This document shows, one piece after another, positions 54,101-64,000 of a stretch of DNA of 64,000 nt. Source of the DNA: Macrolepiota albuminosa. Lineage: Eukaryota > Basidiomycota > Agaricomycetes > Agaricales > Agaricaceae. Both the position numbers and the translations under genes were made by a program. The stretch's first letter is position 1; each line of letters opens with the position of its first letter. Under the pieces are notes generated by a model, which saw only the letters and a program-made list of their open reading frames with translations, had not been told where the DNA came from and did no database searches. Location of the stretch: assembly GCA_027475525.1 (NCBI GenBank), contig JAMWFC010000005.1:1-64000 (forward strand), given 5' to 3'.

Positions 54101-57100
54101 AGGACTAGAAAGTCAGACGTTCGTGTCATCTCGTTTTTCTCGGTTTCACCAAATCTTATCTCCCTTAGTTCGGACCTGCGTGTGCAACTGTCTCAGGAGC
54201 GAGACAATGTTCGCCACCTGAGTTTGCAGAAGGAGATAGAGCTTAAAGAGCTTCAAATGCGCATCGATAAAAGTGTATGTCACTTTACACGTGGTTTACT
54301 TAATCGTTTCTCATTCGATTGTTCCCAGCTTCAAGAGCACTCCAAGACTCGAGAGGCTCTCGTCGGTGCCGAGACTAGCAAGAAACATCTCGAGGAACGT
54401 GTGGAGGAACTAACGAGACAACAACAAGGAAACGAAGAGAAACTCGCAGTCTACGAGCGCCGTTCAAGTGGTTCCAATGGAGCCGGTCCATCCTCGTACT
54501 CTGACCTTACTCGCGAACAACAGCTGGAAGCTGAGGTAGCAGAGTTACGGTATGCGCTCGTCTTTTAGCATCTCAGACTTCTGTTGATAGTATCTAGGTC
54601 ATCTCTCCGCGTGACTGAGGTCGATCTTGCCACCGCACGTAACCATGTACAGCAATTCCAGGAGATCAGTCGTGCCAACGAGGAAGCTCTCGCTAACTTG
54701 AACAACACTTATGATGAGTACAAGATGACTATGGATGGACAGATTGCGCGCCATGAGGTTTGTGAAACCTCACAAACCTTGCAATCTGATGTTCACCTGT
54801 TAATGCTGTTTTTAGTCTCAGTGTCAGGCCTTGAAGGAGAAGTTGGAAGTTGCGGAAGGTCAACTGACAGAGTTGACGGCCAAGTACAATGATCTTCAGA
54901 AATCCTTTGAAGTCGAACGAGTTGCGTGGGCCAATGACAAGAAGACTCTTGAGGACACCATCGTGGATATGAGTACTTCAGAGAAGAATTCAGAGAGCGA
55001 TCGCACCTCGCGCGAGAATGAAGTACGGCAACAAGAAGAACGTGCAAGGGTGTGTCAAGTCATCATTTCACTAAACATATTCTGACCTTGATCTCACAGG
55101 CTGCTGAAGAACGATACTCGAACGAAATCATTGCACATGCCGAGTCAATGAAAACCATTGAGACCTTGAAACGAGACCTAGTTGCCGCTCAGGCTACTTC
55201 GAGAGACAATTTCACGGCAGCGGAAACTGCCAAGGTCAATTTGGCCACCTCCGAAAGTAGCTGGAAACATCAGAGAGAAGCTCTAGAGAAGGAAATTGCA
55301 GACCTGACCGCACGGTATAGTTACTCTCCCCCTCAAATCTCGCTGTGAATCAAACATCTTTCTTAGTACTCAAGATCTCAACTCTCAGAATGCCCTCCTT
55401 CACAGTCATCTCGAGTCTGTCAGCAATCAAGCCAATAGAATTAAATTAGCAGCCGAATCCTCCTCTCCAGGCAATGGGGAAGGCGACGGTCCTGGCGATG
55501 TGGACACAAAACTTTCTGAGCTTCGCTCAGTCGTTTCATATCTACGCAAAGAGAAGGAAATCGTTGACCTTCAATTGGAACTCAGCAAGCAAGAAAATTC
55601 GAGGCTTAAGGCTCAAGTGGATCACCTATCGCAGAGTTTGGAGGATGTCAGAGCAACCCTCTCAGAGGTCGGGATTTTGCATGCTTCTTTTGAATGTGAT
55701 CTCACCCCCAGATTTCAGGAACGTGAGAAAGCTGTAGAAACTGCTGCATCAGCTGCACAGCACGCAGAACTTCTCGAACGAATCAATCAACTCAATCTTC
55801 TCAGAGAAAGCAATGCGACACTCCGAGCAGACTCTGAACGTCATGCTAAGCGGGCTCGGGAACTTGACAACAAGCTTAAGCAGCTATCACAGGAACTTGA
55901 CCCTGCTAAGGAGCAGACTCGTCTTGCTCAGGCAGAATTGCAGGCTTGTAAGGCCCAGATTGGTCGTCTGGAAGAGGAAGGTCGGAAATGGCAAGAGCGC
56001 AATGCGCAACTTCTGAGCAAGGTTCGTTTTTCGCTTTTTGAAGAGCTCACAATCCTCTTGAATGACACGCCATACATAGTACGATCGTATTGATCCGGCT
56101 GAAGTTGCCGCACTCCGTGATGAAATTGAACGACTCAATTCTCAGAAGGCAGAGCTTGAGAGGCAGAAGACAGAGGCTGACCAAGCTAGTTCGGGCCACT
56201 CAGACTCTCTCAAAGCTGCTGAGGAACGGGTGTGTACTTTCTCACTGTGCAGCATGTCTTTAGAAAACTGACGTTCATGTTTAGATTAAAACACTAGAGG
56301 AGAATGTCCGCAAATCAGAGGAGACCGTTCAGAAAGTCAGAGATCACGTCAAGAGAAATCTGACTATCTTCAATAATAAACTAGCCACTGCCGATGCCCA
56401 GAAGAAGGCACTAGAGGAAGAGAAGAACAAGCTCCTAGAGAAGGTTAAAGAGCTTGAGAAGACTATCTCTGATCATCAACAAGCTTCAAGTGACGCAGCT
56501 AACCCAACGGGATCGTCTGAGATTGCATCTCAAGCTGTAATCATTGTATTGTGCTTATTCATCTTCTTAACTCTTTGACTCACAAAAAGACCAGGCTTCT
56601 TTGCAAGAGGAAAGAGATAAACTGCTCGCGGAGAAGACATCTTGGGAGAAGCAGCATACCTCTACGCCTGCTGACTCTTCCACGGCGGATGAGGCAAAAT
56701 CTGCTTGGGAGACTGAGAAAACTTCTCTACTCCAAGCTCGTGACGAGGCTCTTGCAAAACTGAAGGTTTGTTGGTCTTCACTGTCTCGCGTCAATCATTC
56801 ATTTTACGTGATAGATTGCGAGCGAGGAAGCTGCGAAAGTAGCTGAAGAGGCCAAGAATTTCAAACGTCAAAGTGTACGATGATAATTGAATGCTTAGGA
56901 TCCGACTGATTACCTTTTCAGGAAAAATTCCAGGCCAGAATCAGCGATATGATGAAGGCCAAGGCAGCTGAGGAAGAACGGCAAGCCGGTCTGCCTAAAC
57001 CTGAGATTTCCGGATTGGAGGAAGCTGCCAAGCAGCATGCGGAGGAGTTACGAGCTTTGGAAATGAGACTAGTGGAATCGCATCAGAAAGAGCTCACAGA

Positions 57101-57809
57101 AGCTCGCGAAGCAGCTACAGCTGAAGCGCTTCTGAAAGCCAAATCTTCAGGGGACAACAAAGACGAAATTGCTTCTGCAGTGTCAGCTGCGATCACTGAA
57201 CACGAAAAAACCTGGACCGCCAAGCAAGCTGCGGAAATCGAGGCCGCTATAGAGAGGGGTAGAATGGAGCAAGTCGCGAAAGGAAAATTGAAAGACGCAC
57301 AGCTTGTCAGGGCACAGAAAAAAGTCAAGGATCTTGAAGCACAAATTCTCGAGTGGCGAACTGCAGGATTGATTCCCGAAGTTGTACCTGCGACACCGAC
57401 AACTACCACTACACCTTCAAATCCCATCACTGCCGCATCAACATCCACCGCATCTGCTACACCTGCAAAAACAACTGCTCCTACTCCTCTTCCGCGAAAG
57501 CCGTCATTAGGACCGGCACCTACAGGATCAGTCGTACGTGGGGGTTCCGTGCCTCGAGGAACGAGGGTTCCGCCACGAGGGGGAATGGGACGTGGAGCTG
57601 CTTCGAGGCCAGCAGCACCTGCAGCAGCAGCCGCCGCCGCCGTCGCTTCGACTGGGGGTGTGTCCATTATGGGTGCCGCCAACAAACGTCCTCTGGAGAC
57701 TACCGCCTCCGACGATTCTCTCGCGAAGCGGCTAAAGCCTGCTGAAGGAACGACCACTCAGAAACCTCCTGTGACGATTCGTCGGCCTGCCCCAGGACCT
57801 CCGTCATAA
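51192..57809 (+). CDS. MLP1: Mlp1/TPR-like nuclear basket nucleoporin
   Basis: About 6.6 kb from ATG 51192 to TAA 57807-57809, with more than ten short GT-AG introns; the spliced length is near 1,900 residues, the usual size for TPR/Mlp1/Nup211. Nearly the whole protein is heptad-rich coiled coil (long Glu/Lys/Gln/Leu runs, for example EELTRQQQGNEEKL). It ends in a non-helical tail rich in Pro, Thr and Ala, with RGG-like repeats (VVRGGSVPRG, PPRGGMGRG) and a basic KR patch, as in TPR tails that carry nuclear localisation signals. Family role: filaments of the nuclear basket, mRNA quality control and spindle checkpoint. Exon edges are only partly resolved. Confidence 0.85.
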
Positions 57810-58237
57810 ACTTATTTGCTGATTTGTATTTTGTAACTTGCATCTGTATCATATCATCTTATTATTGCGTGCGAATATTTTTTCTGAAATAAAGACAAAT
57901 GCCCTTGCAGTACTTGTGCGTCAAAGTAAACGGATGAGAAAAACACTATTACTAGTTTGTACTGGTCCTGCCAACTGCGAACATGGCGATTCTGATTATT
58001 CATGAGTCTTGTATCGTTACGCTGATTGCAACTTATCACACTTACTTACCACTTATCAGTCTTCTTCAACTTATACAGATTTTAGAACTAGGTCCGTGTG
58101 TGCTGTGAAGATGAATAATTGAATGTCGGTCAATATTCCTGATTGATTAGATCAAATGATCAAAATTTCTGCTTTGATGCTCGTCTCGACGTGTGCTTAT
58201 CACTCTTTCTTTTTCCTTCACCACCTAGGCAGAAACA
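57810..58237. other. Intergenic between MLP1 and RNA1
   Basis: Holds the 3' end of MLP1 (AATAAA at about 57890) and the promoter of RNA1. Nothing else recognised. Confidence 0.5.
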
Positions 58238-59463
58238 ATGGCCACCTCATCTAGAGTCTTGTCAGTCAGTGGCAGGGGTCTCAAGCTCAATACTCGCGTC
58301 GATATAGAACCTTTACTCGCGACCGTCGATCCTACTGTGATCGAAGAAGTCCACTTTGGTGGCAATACCCTTGGTGTAGAGGCATCACAAGCTCTTGCAG
58401 AATTTTTGAAGAAGACCACGGTCCTTAAAGTATGTGCTTTTGGTTCATGATGCTCTCTTATCAACCCTCTCCTTAGATCGCAGACTTTGCCGACATCTTC
58501 ACAGGCCGGCTCATCACTGAAATCCCCCCAGCACTATCAGCAATTTGCGATGCCCTGAAAGACAAGACGTCTCTTGTGGAGCTTAATCTCAGCGACAACG
58601 CGTTTGGTGGTCGATCTGTCGATCCAATCGTCCCTTTCCTCACGGAGAACAGAAGTTTCCAAATTCTCAAGCTCAATAACAACGGTCTTGGTCCCGCAGG
58701 TGGCGTTGTGATCGCCAACGCGCTGCTCAAGTCTGCCGAGCTCAGCAAAGCTGACGGGAAGAAGTCAAATCTGCGGACTGTTATTTGCGGGCGCAATCGT
58801 TTAGAAAACGGCTCGGCACCTGCATGGGCTGAGGCGTTTGCTGCCCACGGCACTCTCGTTGATGTGCGTATGCCTCAAAACGGCATAAGGATGGATGGTA
58901 TCGCGGCACTTGGACGTGGACTGGCCAAGTGCCCAAATTTGGAGCACATTGATCTGCAGGATAACGTGTTCATGGATGACGGTGTGATCACTGGGTTGGA
59001 GGCATGGACGCAAGCTATATCATCGTGGCCCGAATTGCGGATTCTCAATCTGTCTGATTGCTACCTCTCAACCGACGGAGAAGTCCCAATACTTCTCTCT
59101 GCCCTCGCTCTCGGCTCAAACTCGAAACTGCACACACTGCAACTTCAGAACAATAACCTCGAGTGCGAGACATTTAAGTTTTTTGCTGAAAATATCTCGA
59201 CGACACTACAAAGCTTGATGAGTTTGGATCTTCAAGATAACGACCAAGAGGAAGATGATGAACATTTGGAGAAGATTGCGCTTAGCATGAAGCAGAGGGG
59301 TGGTAAGCTGTTGGCATATGAAGAAGACCTTGAAGAGGAAGAAGAGGAGGAAGAAGGGGAAGAGGAAGGGCAATGGGAAGGAGTGGAATCTGCGAAGGAG
59401 AGAGCAGACAATGCTGCAGATGACCTCGCAGACTTGCTCAGAAAAATTGAAATCAAGGCGTAG
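58238..59463 (+). CDS. RNA1: Ran GTPase-activating protein (RanGAP1/Rna1)
   Basis: Two exons (58238-58429, 58477-59463; intron gtatgt to ccttag) giving 392 residues. Leucine-rich repeats of RanGAP type run through the protein (LVELNLSDNAFGG, FQILKLNNNGLGP, LEHIDLQDNVF, LRILNLSDCYLS, LHTLQLQNNNLE, LMSLDLQDND). The catalytic Arg matches Arg75 in DIFTGR, and the Asn-rich NNNGLGP loop matches the family's Ran-binding Asn. A strongly acidic tail (about 12 Glu in LEEEEEEEEGEEEG) follows and ends with a short Leu-rich helix. It stimulates GTP hydrolysis by Ran in the cytoplasm, which sets the direction of nuclear transport. Confidence 0.95.
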
Positions 59464-59592
59464 AGGATACCATTACTGCATTTCACGACCAATATTATTA
59501 TCCACCTCAACAGAAGTCCACTTTACAAATTCTGAAGGAGATACTCTGGAATAAATCGCGTATACGTAGATTATTGAGCAGTGTATGCCTTA

Positions 59593-60840
59593 TCATTTCT
59601 CTCTGTAGATTAACCATTTGCCCTTGACCCCCTCTTTCCGTCGCGAGTGCCCAAGAGCACGGTGTTGTTCTAACCATTCCTCTGGAGTAATGTCGTGACA
59701 ATAGGGCACTACAGAATGGAGGAATAGTGATCGTTCCAACCATGCCCTTGTGTCTTCATTATCGCATGATAGTTCTCGATACGCCAATCGAATGATTCCC
59801 CAAGATGTAATTCGAACCTTGCCTCGCAGAGAGTGCACGAGTGTCTGAAGGGCTCGATGTGACAAGCGTTCGCTATCTTGACCAGAGAGTGACAGGGAAT
59901 TCATGGCTTGTAATAGATCGGAGTCACCGAATACCTTTGAAATAGTCGCTGAGCTACTCAATGCCTCAAAAGATGCGTAGTTTTGCGTCCTGAGACTCTT
60001 GGCAATTGAGGTAATCCATGTGTGTGCTGCAGAAGTTGTTGGGAGAAAGTCGGAGGGTATTGTGTCGAAAAATTGTCTAAAAGTCCTTTGTGACGGATAT
60101 GTGGTGGCAAGATGCTGCAGTAAGGAGATCAGTAGGGTGCTGAGGCGCTTCTCGTGCGGCGGAGCCGTTGCGAGATACAAGGATGGCACTAGGTGGGCTA
60201 TGACCGCCATAGCTTGTGTTGAAGATTCAAAAAGTGTAGCAAGATATAAAGATGTCTCGTAGACTAGGAGAAAAAACTTCAGATGAGTACAGGTATGAGT
60301 AAGGTGATTGAATACCTTCCAAGGCGAAGGCATCAGTACGCCTTGACGAAGATATTCCTTCCCTGAGCTTTCCTGGATACAATGATCAGGTAGGACTGCT
60401 ATTGTCGTGAGTGGACGGCTCACTAAACAATATAAGAACGTTTTCTTGTGCGTTTCTACGAGCTATTGTCTCCTTCTCTATTCCTGTGGACTGTTGTGGA
60501 AACATCCTTAAAACGTCATCGACCTTATAAAATATCAATCAAGATTAACGAATCATAGAGTACAGCGCATACTACCTTGCTCTGTAAGAAGCGTCTATAC
60601 TCCTCCTGGACCTTAAGATCCTTTAATCTGGGGTCCTGAGGTCTATCACAACGGAGATAGCAGACGAGCCGGTAAGAAGACTCACGTATCTCCGTCCTTT
60701 TGTAACCCACTGCTCCTACTGACAGATGCAATATATTCCATCTGTCCTCTCGGTTGGGCAGAAGACTGAAAACCTCGAGGAGCCCCTCTAACCCTTCCCC
60801 TACTTGTATTCTTGGATGCCTGATTTCGCCAAGTCGACAT
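59593..60840 (-). CDS. Conserved fungal protein, function not recognised
   Basis: Minus-strand spliced gene from ATG 60840 (MSTWRNQASK) to TGA 59593. The Arg/Gly-rich N-terminus (RGRVRGAPRG) could bind RNA. Then come DPRLKDLKVQEEYRRFLQSK and DDVLRMFPQQ, and an all-helical body with LVPSLYLAT, LLISLLQHL and WLERSLFLHSVV. Helix spacing recalls PCI/SAC3-like scaffolds, but I see no decisive motif. Introns follow KDGDT and FLQSK, with others near 60410 and 60290. Starts 105 bp from the divergent DUF3605 gene. Confidence 0.6.
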
Positions 60841-60945
60841 GGTTATGGGCAAGGTTATAGGCAAATAGAACCGGCCCGTCTTGCTCCGGTCAGCAAGACG
60901 CCCGTCAACTACTTGTGCAATCATTACTGGAGGGCTGAAGTTAGT

Positions 60946-62017
60946 ATGACCATCTCCTCCAAACCCGCTACAATGCTCTCACCGAAAGATGTTACATTGC
61001 GAACGGGACCACCGACGAGGCAGGAACTTCTTGTTTACTACCCTGCAAAGTTCACTTGGACGCAGCTCAAGACTTTTGTGAACTCTGGGTATTCCCTAGA
61101 CTGTCTCTGGACTGACTTTGGGCTTCTTAACGCTACAATTTCAGTGACCTTGGTCTTCTTAAACGAGATAAGAAACTTCAGGCAAGGTACGATGAATGGG
61201 CCGTAGGCATCAAGGCAGAATACGGTTCTATCAGTGCGTCTGACGTGTAACGGTCTAGATGCTGGGAGCTGATTGAACTTTTGGACAATATATAGTCAAT
61301 TATCTCATGAACTACAGACTACAATGGGGGAAACGTGACACGTTGTCTCTGCTAACTTCAGCCCTAGACGTAGATGAGCCCGAGCTGCCACTTCCGAATG
61401 GCAACAATAAGAACTTATCCCCACCAATTTGCATTGATGCGCCCAAGTATTTCACTCGTAATGCTCCCCGTGAATACTTGAGCATAATACAGAATGACTG
61501 GCCCTATTCCGGCACGCCCTCCGCTTTCGAGCCATTGACTCACTTATAACATAGGTTATAGTTCCACCTGAAATAGAACATACCCTAATCTGGACTCGCT
61601 TGCCGATCTACCACGAAGATCTTGTGGCGAAAGGTATATCAACACGTGTAGAACAAGATGGACTTTGGGGATTCACGGGTTCTACTTCCCCACCACCCTC
61701 CCCATCTACACTCCATTCTTGTCTACCCGCCCTTTCTGACTGGGGCATTACAGAGGAGAAGCTCATTAGATCAACACCGCCGACTGAAGAAGAAGCAGAA
61801 CAGCTTCGGCGTGCAGGAGAAGAGATACAAGAGTTTATTAGAAATCGCTGGGACGAGTCATTTTGGGAAACTGCCTGGTTCGTAAATCCCCCGGTGAGAT
61901 GATCCGCCTGCTTTCTGCCTTGTTTCCGCTCATTCAATGGGCGAGCAGAGGTTACAGAGCGTCCCAGGTCTTGCTCATATACATGTTTTTGCTCGCCAAA
62001 AGCTTTGCGACCCTTGA
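60946..62017 (+). CDS. DUF3605 family protein
   Basis: Five exons from ATG 60946 to TGA 62015-62017. Family landmarks as I know them from Pfam PF12239: LVYYPAKFTWTQLKTFVNSG then DLGLLKRDKKLQ across intron 1, RYDEWAVGIKAEYGS, VNYLMNYRLQWG after intron 2, FTRNAPREYLSIIQNDWPYS, VPPEIEHTLIWTRLPI, and the closing HIHVFAR. The third intron starts GC instead of GT (about 61517-61566, gcacgc to gttatag); splicing there joins WPYS to VPPEIEH in frame. A Glu/Gln-rich helix precedes the last intron. Function unknown; some members are treated as nucleus-associated. Confidence 0.85.
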
Positions 62018-62286
62018 TTACCCAATCTGGAAGTTTCGTTCTCAAGAAATGTTGACCAATTGGGGGATGCCTGCAACCTCTATACACAAGTCCTAGATTT
62101 TAAAGTGAACAAGTAGAGTATTTGTGGCGTCATGTCGCCTGGACATCAGTAGAGTAGACTTTGTGCTAGCGAATGTTCATCTGATCTTGTTTGGACAAGT
62201 AGAGTTTTTTCACTTCGGACTCTCGAGACGTTCGTGCAACTCTACCTGAGTTTCTATAGAATTGATGACGACCTTCTAATTATATC
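62018..62286. other. Intergenic upstream of tRNA-Ile
   Basis: 3' flank of the DUF3605 gene and 5' flank of the tRNA; contains a loosely repeated acaagtagag motif (62110 and 62194). Nothing else. Confidence 0.4.
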
Positions 62287-62371
62287 GGCCGACTAGCTCA
62301 GTTGGTTAGAGCGTCGTGCTAATATCTTGCATATTACGCGAAGGTCTTGGGTTCGATCCCCACGTTGGCCA
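62287..62371 (+). tRNA. tI(AAT): tRNA-Ile(AAT) with an 11-nt intron
   Basis: Acceptor stem GGCCGAC pairs with GTTGGCC (62364-62370, one G-T) and the discriminator is A 62371. D arm TAGCTCAGTTGGTTA; anticodon AAT at 62321-62323 in a CTAATAA loop closed by TCGTG/CGCGA. The intron 62325-62335 (tcttgcatatt) lies one base 3' of the anticodon, the normal place. T arm contains GGTTCGATCCC (B box). Mature length is 74 nt before CCA. Confidence 0.97.
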
Positions 62372-62390
62372 CTTCGAGGTGGTGTAGTCG

Positions 62391-62394
62391 TTTT
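62391..62394 (+). terminator. RNA polymerase III terminator of tRNA-Ile
   Basis: TTTT on the sense strand 20 nt after the tRNA, followed by further T runs. Confidence 0.7.
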
Positions 62395-62649
62395 CTTTTC
62401 CTTTTTACCCAGAACTTTTGCTCGCGTATCGAAATGTCAAAAACCTTCAACTAGATTATACAATTCATATTATACCTTTTTTCAGCTATTATGAACATTG
62501 CATGCCAGCTAGGTTTCAAGTACCTATTCTATATTTCTCAATGTTTTTGCGCTTCTGAACAACACACCCGCTTCGCGGAGGTTAAAGCTTCACATGTGGA
62601 TTAAATCACTCATTCCATTTCAGCCGCACACTGTACTACCCTTCGTGAT
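62395..62649. other. Between tRNA-Ile and the metalloprotease relic
   Basis: No gene seen. Confidence 0.35.
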
Positions 62650-63546
62650 CCAATCCCCAATTCAATTGTATCGAGAAGAAGACCTTTCCCTGCCCTTTGC
62701 CTCTCTGTTCGTATTCGGGACAATGATTGATACCGTCCTCTCATGTTCACGCATATGCCCTGTGGGCAAATTTGTCAATTTCGTATCGCTTCCACTTGTA
62801 TAAGCGAGAAAAGGTCTGACAAAAGAGTGCAAGCGATATAGTCCCGAAATTATACGCGATAATGCCAAATCTACATAGCTCACTGAGATCTGGCGAAAAA
62901 GCCAACTGAATAAAGATTCCATCATCAAGGTATAGCGCAGAATGATAGCCCCATGGAAATGAGAAGTGCCCGAGCAGGGTTGAATTGGGCAACCTTTGAA
63001 GAATTGCAATTCCGCTTTAGTATGAAGGAAAGGAGAATAGTACATACCCTACAGTGAAGACGTTGAGGGACTTCGCCTCTCCCTACCGAATATGGTCTTC
63101 AGCAGGTTGGCATCAACACTAGATGAATGATCCAGTGAGTCCACCAAAAATAAATCAACCTTCATCAGGTGATACCTACTTGCGCATGATCTTGGTTCAA
63201 AACATCTATATGAGCATCCATCTGAGCATTTCTGTATGCATTATAAGCCTGACTTGCGTCCTTCTAGAAACATACCACATGAGAGACCCAGCCATCTTGG
63301 ACCGTGGCGTTTGCTGCAACAACATTAAAATAAACGTCGCTTGAACCTGTTGCAGCACCGGACTGGCTGAGGGAAACAGTATCTTCTTGGAAGCTGTGGT
63401 CAACGACGCGCAGGCTTTCTTCTATGGGCTCGTTTCCGCAACCAGCAGTCCTGACGTGTGACTCCTAACGATATGCTAGAAACGAACCTTCTATGGCGAA
63501 ATACGAGAGGAACAGAGATAGAAAAGTATAGATCAACCGGTCGATC
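62650..63546 (-). pseudogene. Remains of an M43 (pappalysin-like) secreted metalloprotease
   Basis: Minus strand from ATG 63546: MIDRLIYTFLSLFLSYF resembles a signal peptide. After a short intron (gttcgt to cgttag), SHVRTAGCGNEPIEE leads to DVYFNVVAANATVQDGWV, the propeptide/N-domain pattern of fungal M43B proteases. After further introns MDAHIDVLNQDHAQ, then EAKSLNVFTV and PNSTLLGHFSFPW and LDDGIFI are found in family order. The piece between the Asp-Gln-Asp-His and EAKSL segments is missing, and the zinc motif HExxHxxGxxH is not found downstream. The gene therefore looks 3' decayed, with no active site left. Alternative: a fast-evolving relative with unrecognised exons. Confidence 0.5.
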
Positions 63547-64000
63547 ATGACGAAGGAGTTATCGGGCCGAGAAAGAAGACAGCTCCACGTCGGAAGGTAT
63601 GTAGGCAAAGTTAAGACGACGCTCCGTGATTTCGAAATTGTTCTAGATCTAAGCATTATGCATGAGAAAGAGCCCATATACATGGCCGGATAACGGATCA
63701 TCGATCATCGATCATTAGTGTTACAGAGTTCCGTAGGAGTGGCCGCGACAAGCATAGATGAACCACAACTAAGAATCGTCAATGATTAATGAAAAAATGC
63801 CGTAGAAACCGTCGAAACAAGCTGTTGAGTACATCAAACATTTGGAGAAGAGTTTAGGAAGTCGAGTCACGGCAGATTTCAAATGTATAGATAATGAAAG
63901 ATGATGCAATTATTGATTTTCCTAAGCAGGATGGGTACTGAGGGAGGCTGGGATCACAGCACAGAGGATACAAGATATATGGAAAAAAGAAGCCGACTAG
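63547..64000. other. Right end of the window, no gene recognised
   Basis: Presumed promoter side of the metalloprotease relic. Tandem atcgatcatc at about 63700-63715; otherwise nothing. Confidence 0.4.

Noticed and set aside
57083..57757. 224-codon minus-strand ORF rich in Ala and Val
   Set aside because: Antisense to the low-complexity Pro/Thr/Ala tail of MLP1; composition follows from the other strand.
58473..58853. 126-codon minus-strand ORF
   Set aside because: Antisense to the leucine-rich repeats of RanGAP.
59232..59510. Ser-rich 92-codon minus-strand ORF
   Set aside because: Mirror of the poly-Glu tail of RanGAP.

Overview
The window reads as nuclear DNA of a mushroom-forming basidiomycete (Agaricomycetes-like). 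The host genes have many 45-60 nt GT-AG introns, are closely spaced on both strands, and belong to families typical of that group: a DUF3605 protein, an F-box protein, an OTT_1508-like deaminase and a KRE6/SKN1 glucan enzyme. Species cannot be told from sequence alone.

Left host segment (1-6664): a Prp24/SART3-type U6 snRNP protein running off the left edge, then an intact single-exon deaminase-like gene.

Transposon block (6665 to about 34160): several elements nested in each other. (A) A minus-strand Ty3/gypsy element (6665-18651) has 954-bp LTRs, Gag, protease and RT-RNaseH-integrase, plus a spliced gene on the opposite strand between pol and the 3' LTR. Its right LTR is interrupted by a 1,043-bp solo-LTR-like element (C1). 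(B) A related gypsy element lies as a palindrome, LTR-gag facing gag-LTR (19115-34038), between copies of the 4-bp target duplication CTAG. Its left LTR holds an 8.8-kb decayed Helitron (19871-28717), whose helicase is itself split by a 723-bp solo LTR. Its left gag arm holds a second copy of C (C2, 29264-30330). The target of B was a second, now broken, deaminase-family gene. Ten perfect tandem duplications, all with a period of exactly 77 bp and all in this block, look like unmerged k-mer overlaps from assembly. Some apparent frameshifts, and perhaps the order of pieces, are therefore technical.

Right host segment (about 34.4-64 kb): F-box protein, short-chain dehydrogenase, KRE6/SKN1 glucan-synthesis protein, a CACTG-type MITE, a Ulp2-like SUMO protease, branched-chain 2-oxoacid dehydrogenase E1-alpha with two microexons, a ZIP9-like metal transporter, a small spliced MGKSAK protein, an Mlp1/TPR nucleoporin next to RanGAP (Rna1), a conserved unknown gene, a DUF3605 gene, an intron-containing tRNA-Ile(AAT), and the remains of an M43-type secreted metalloprotease. 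Most are unrelated housekeeping genes. The Mlp1-Rna1 pair shares a role in nuclear transport.
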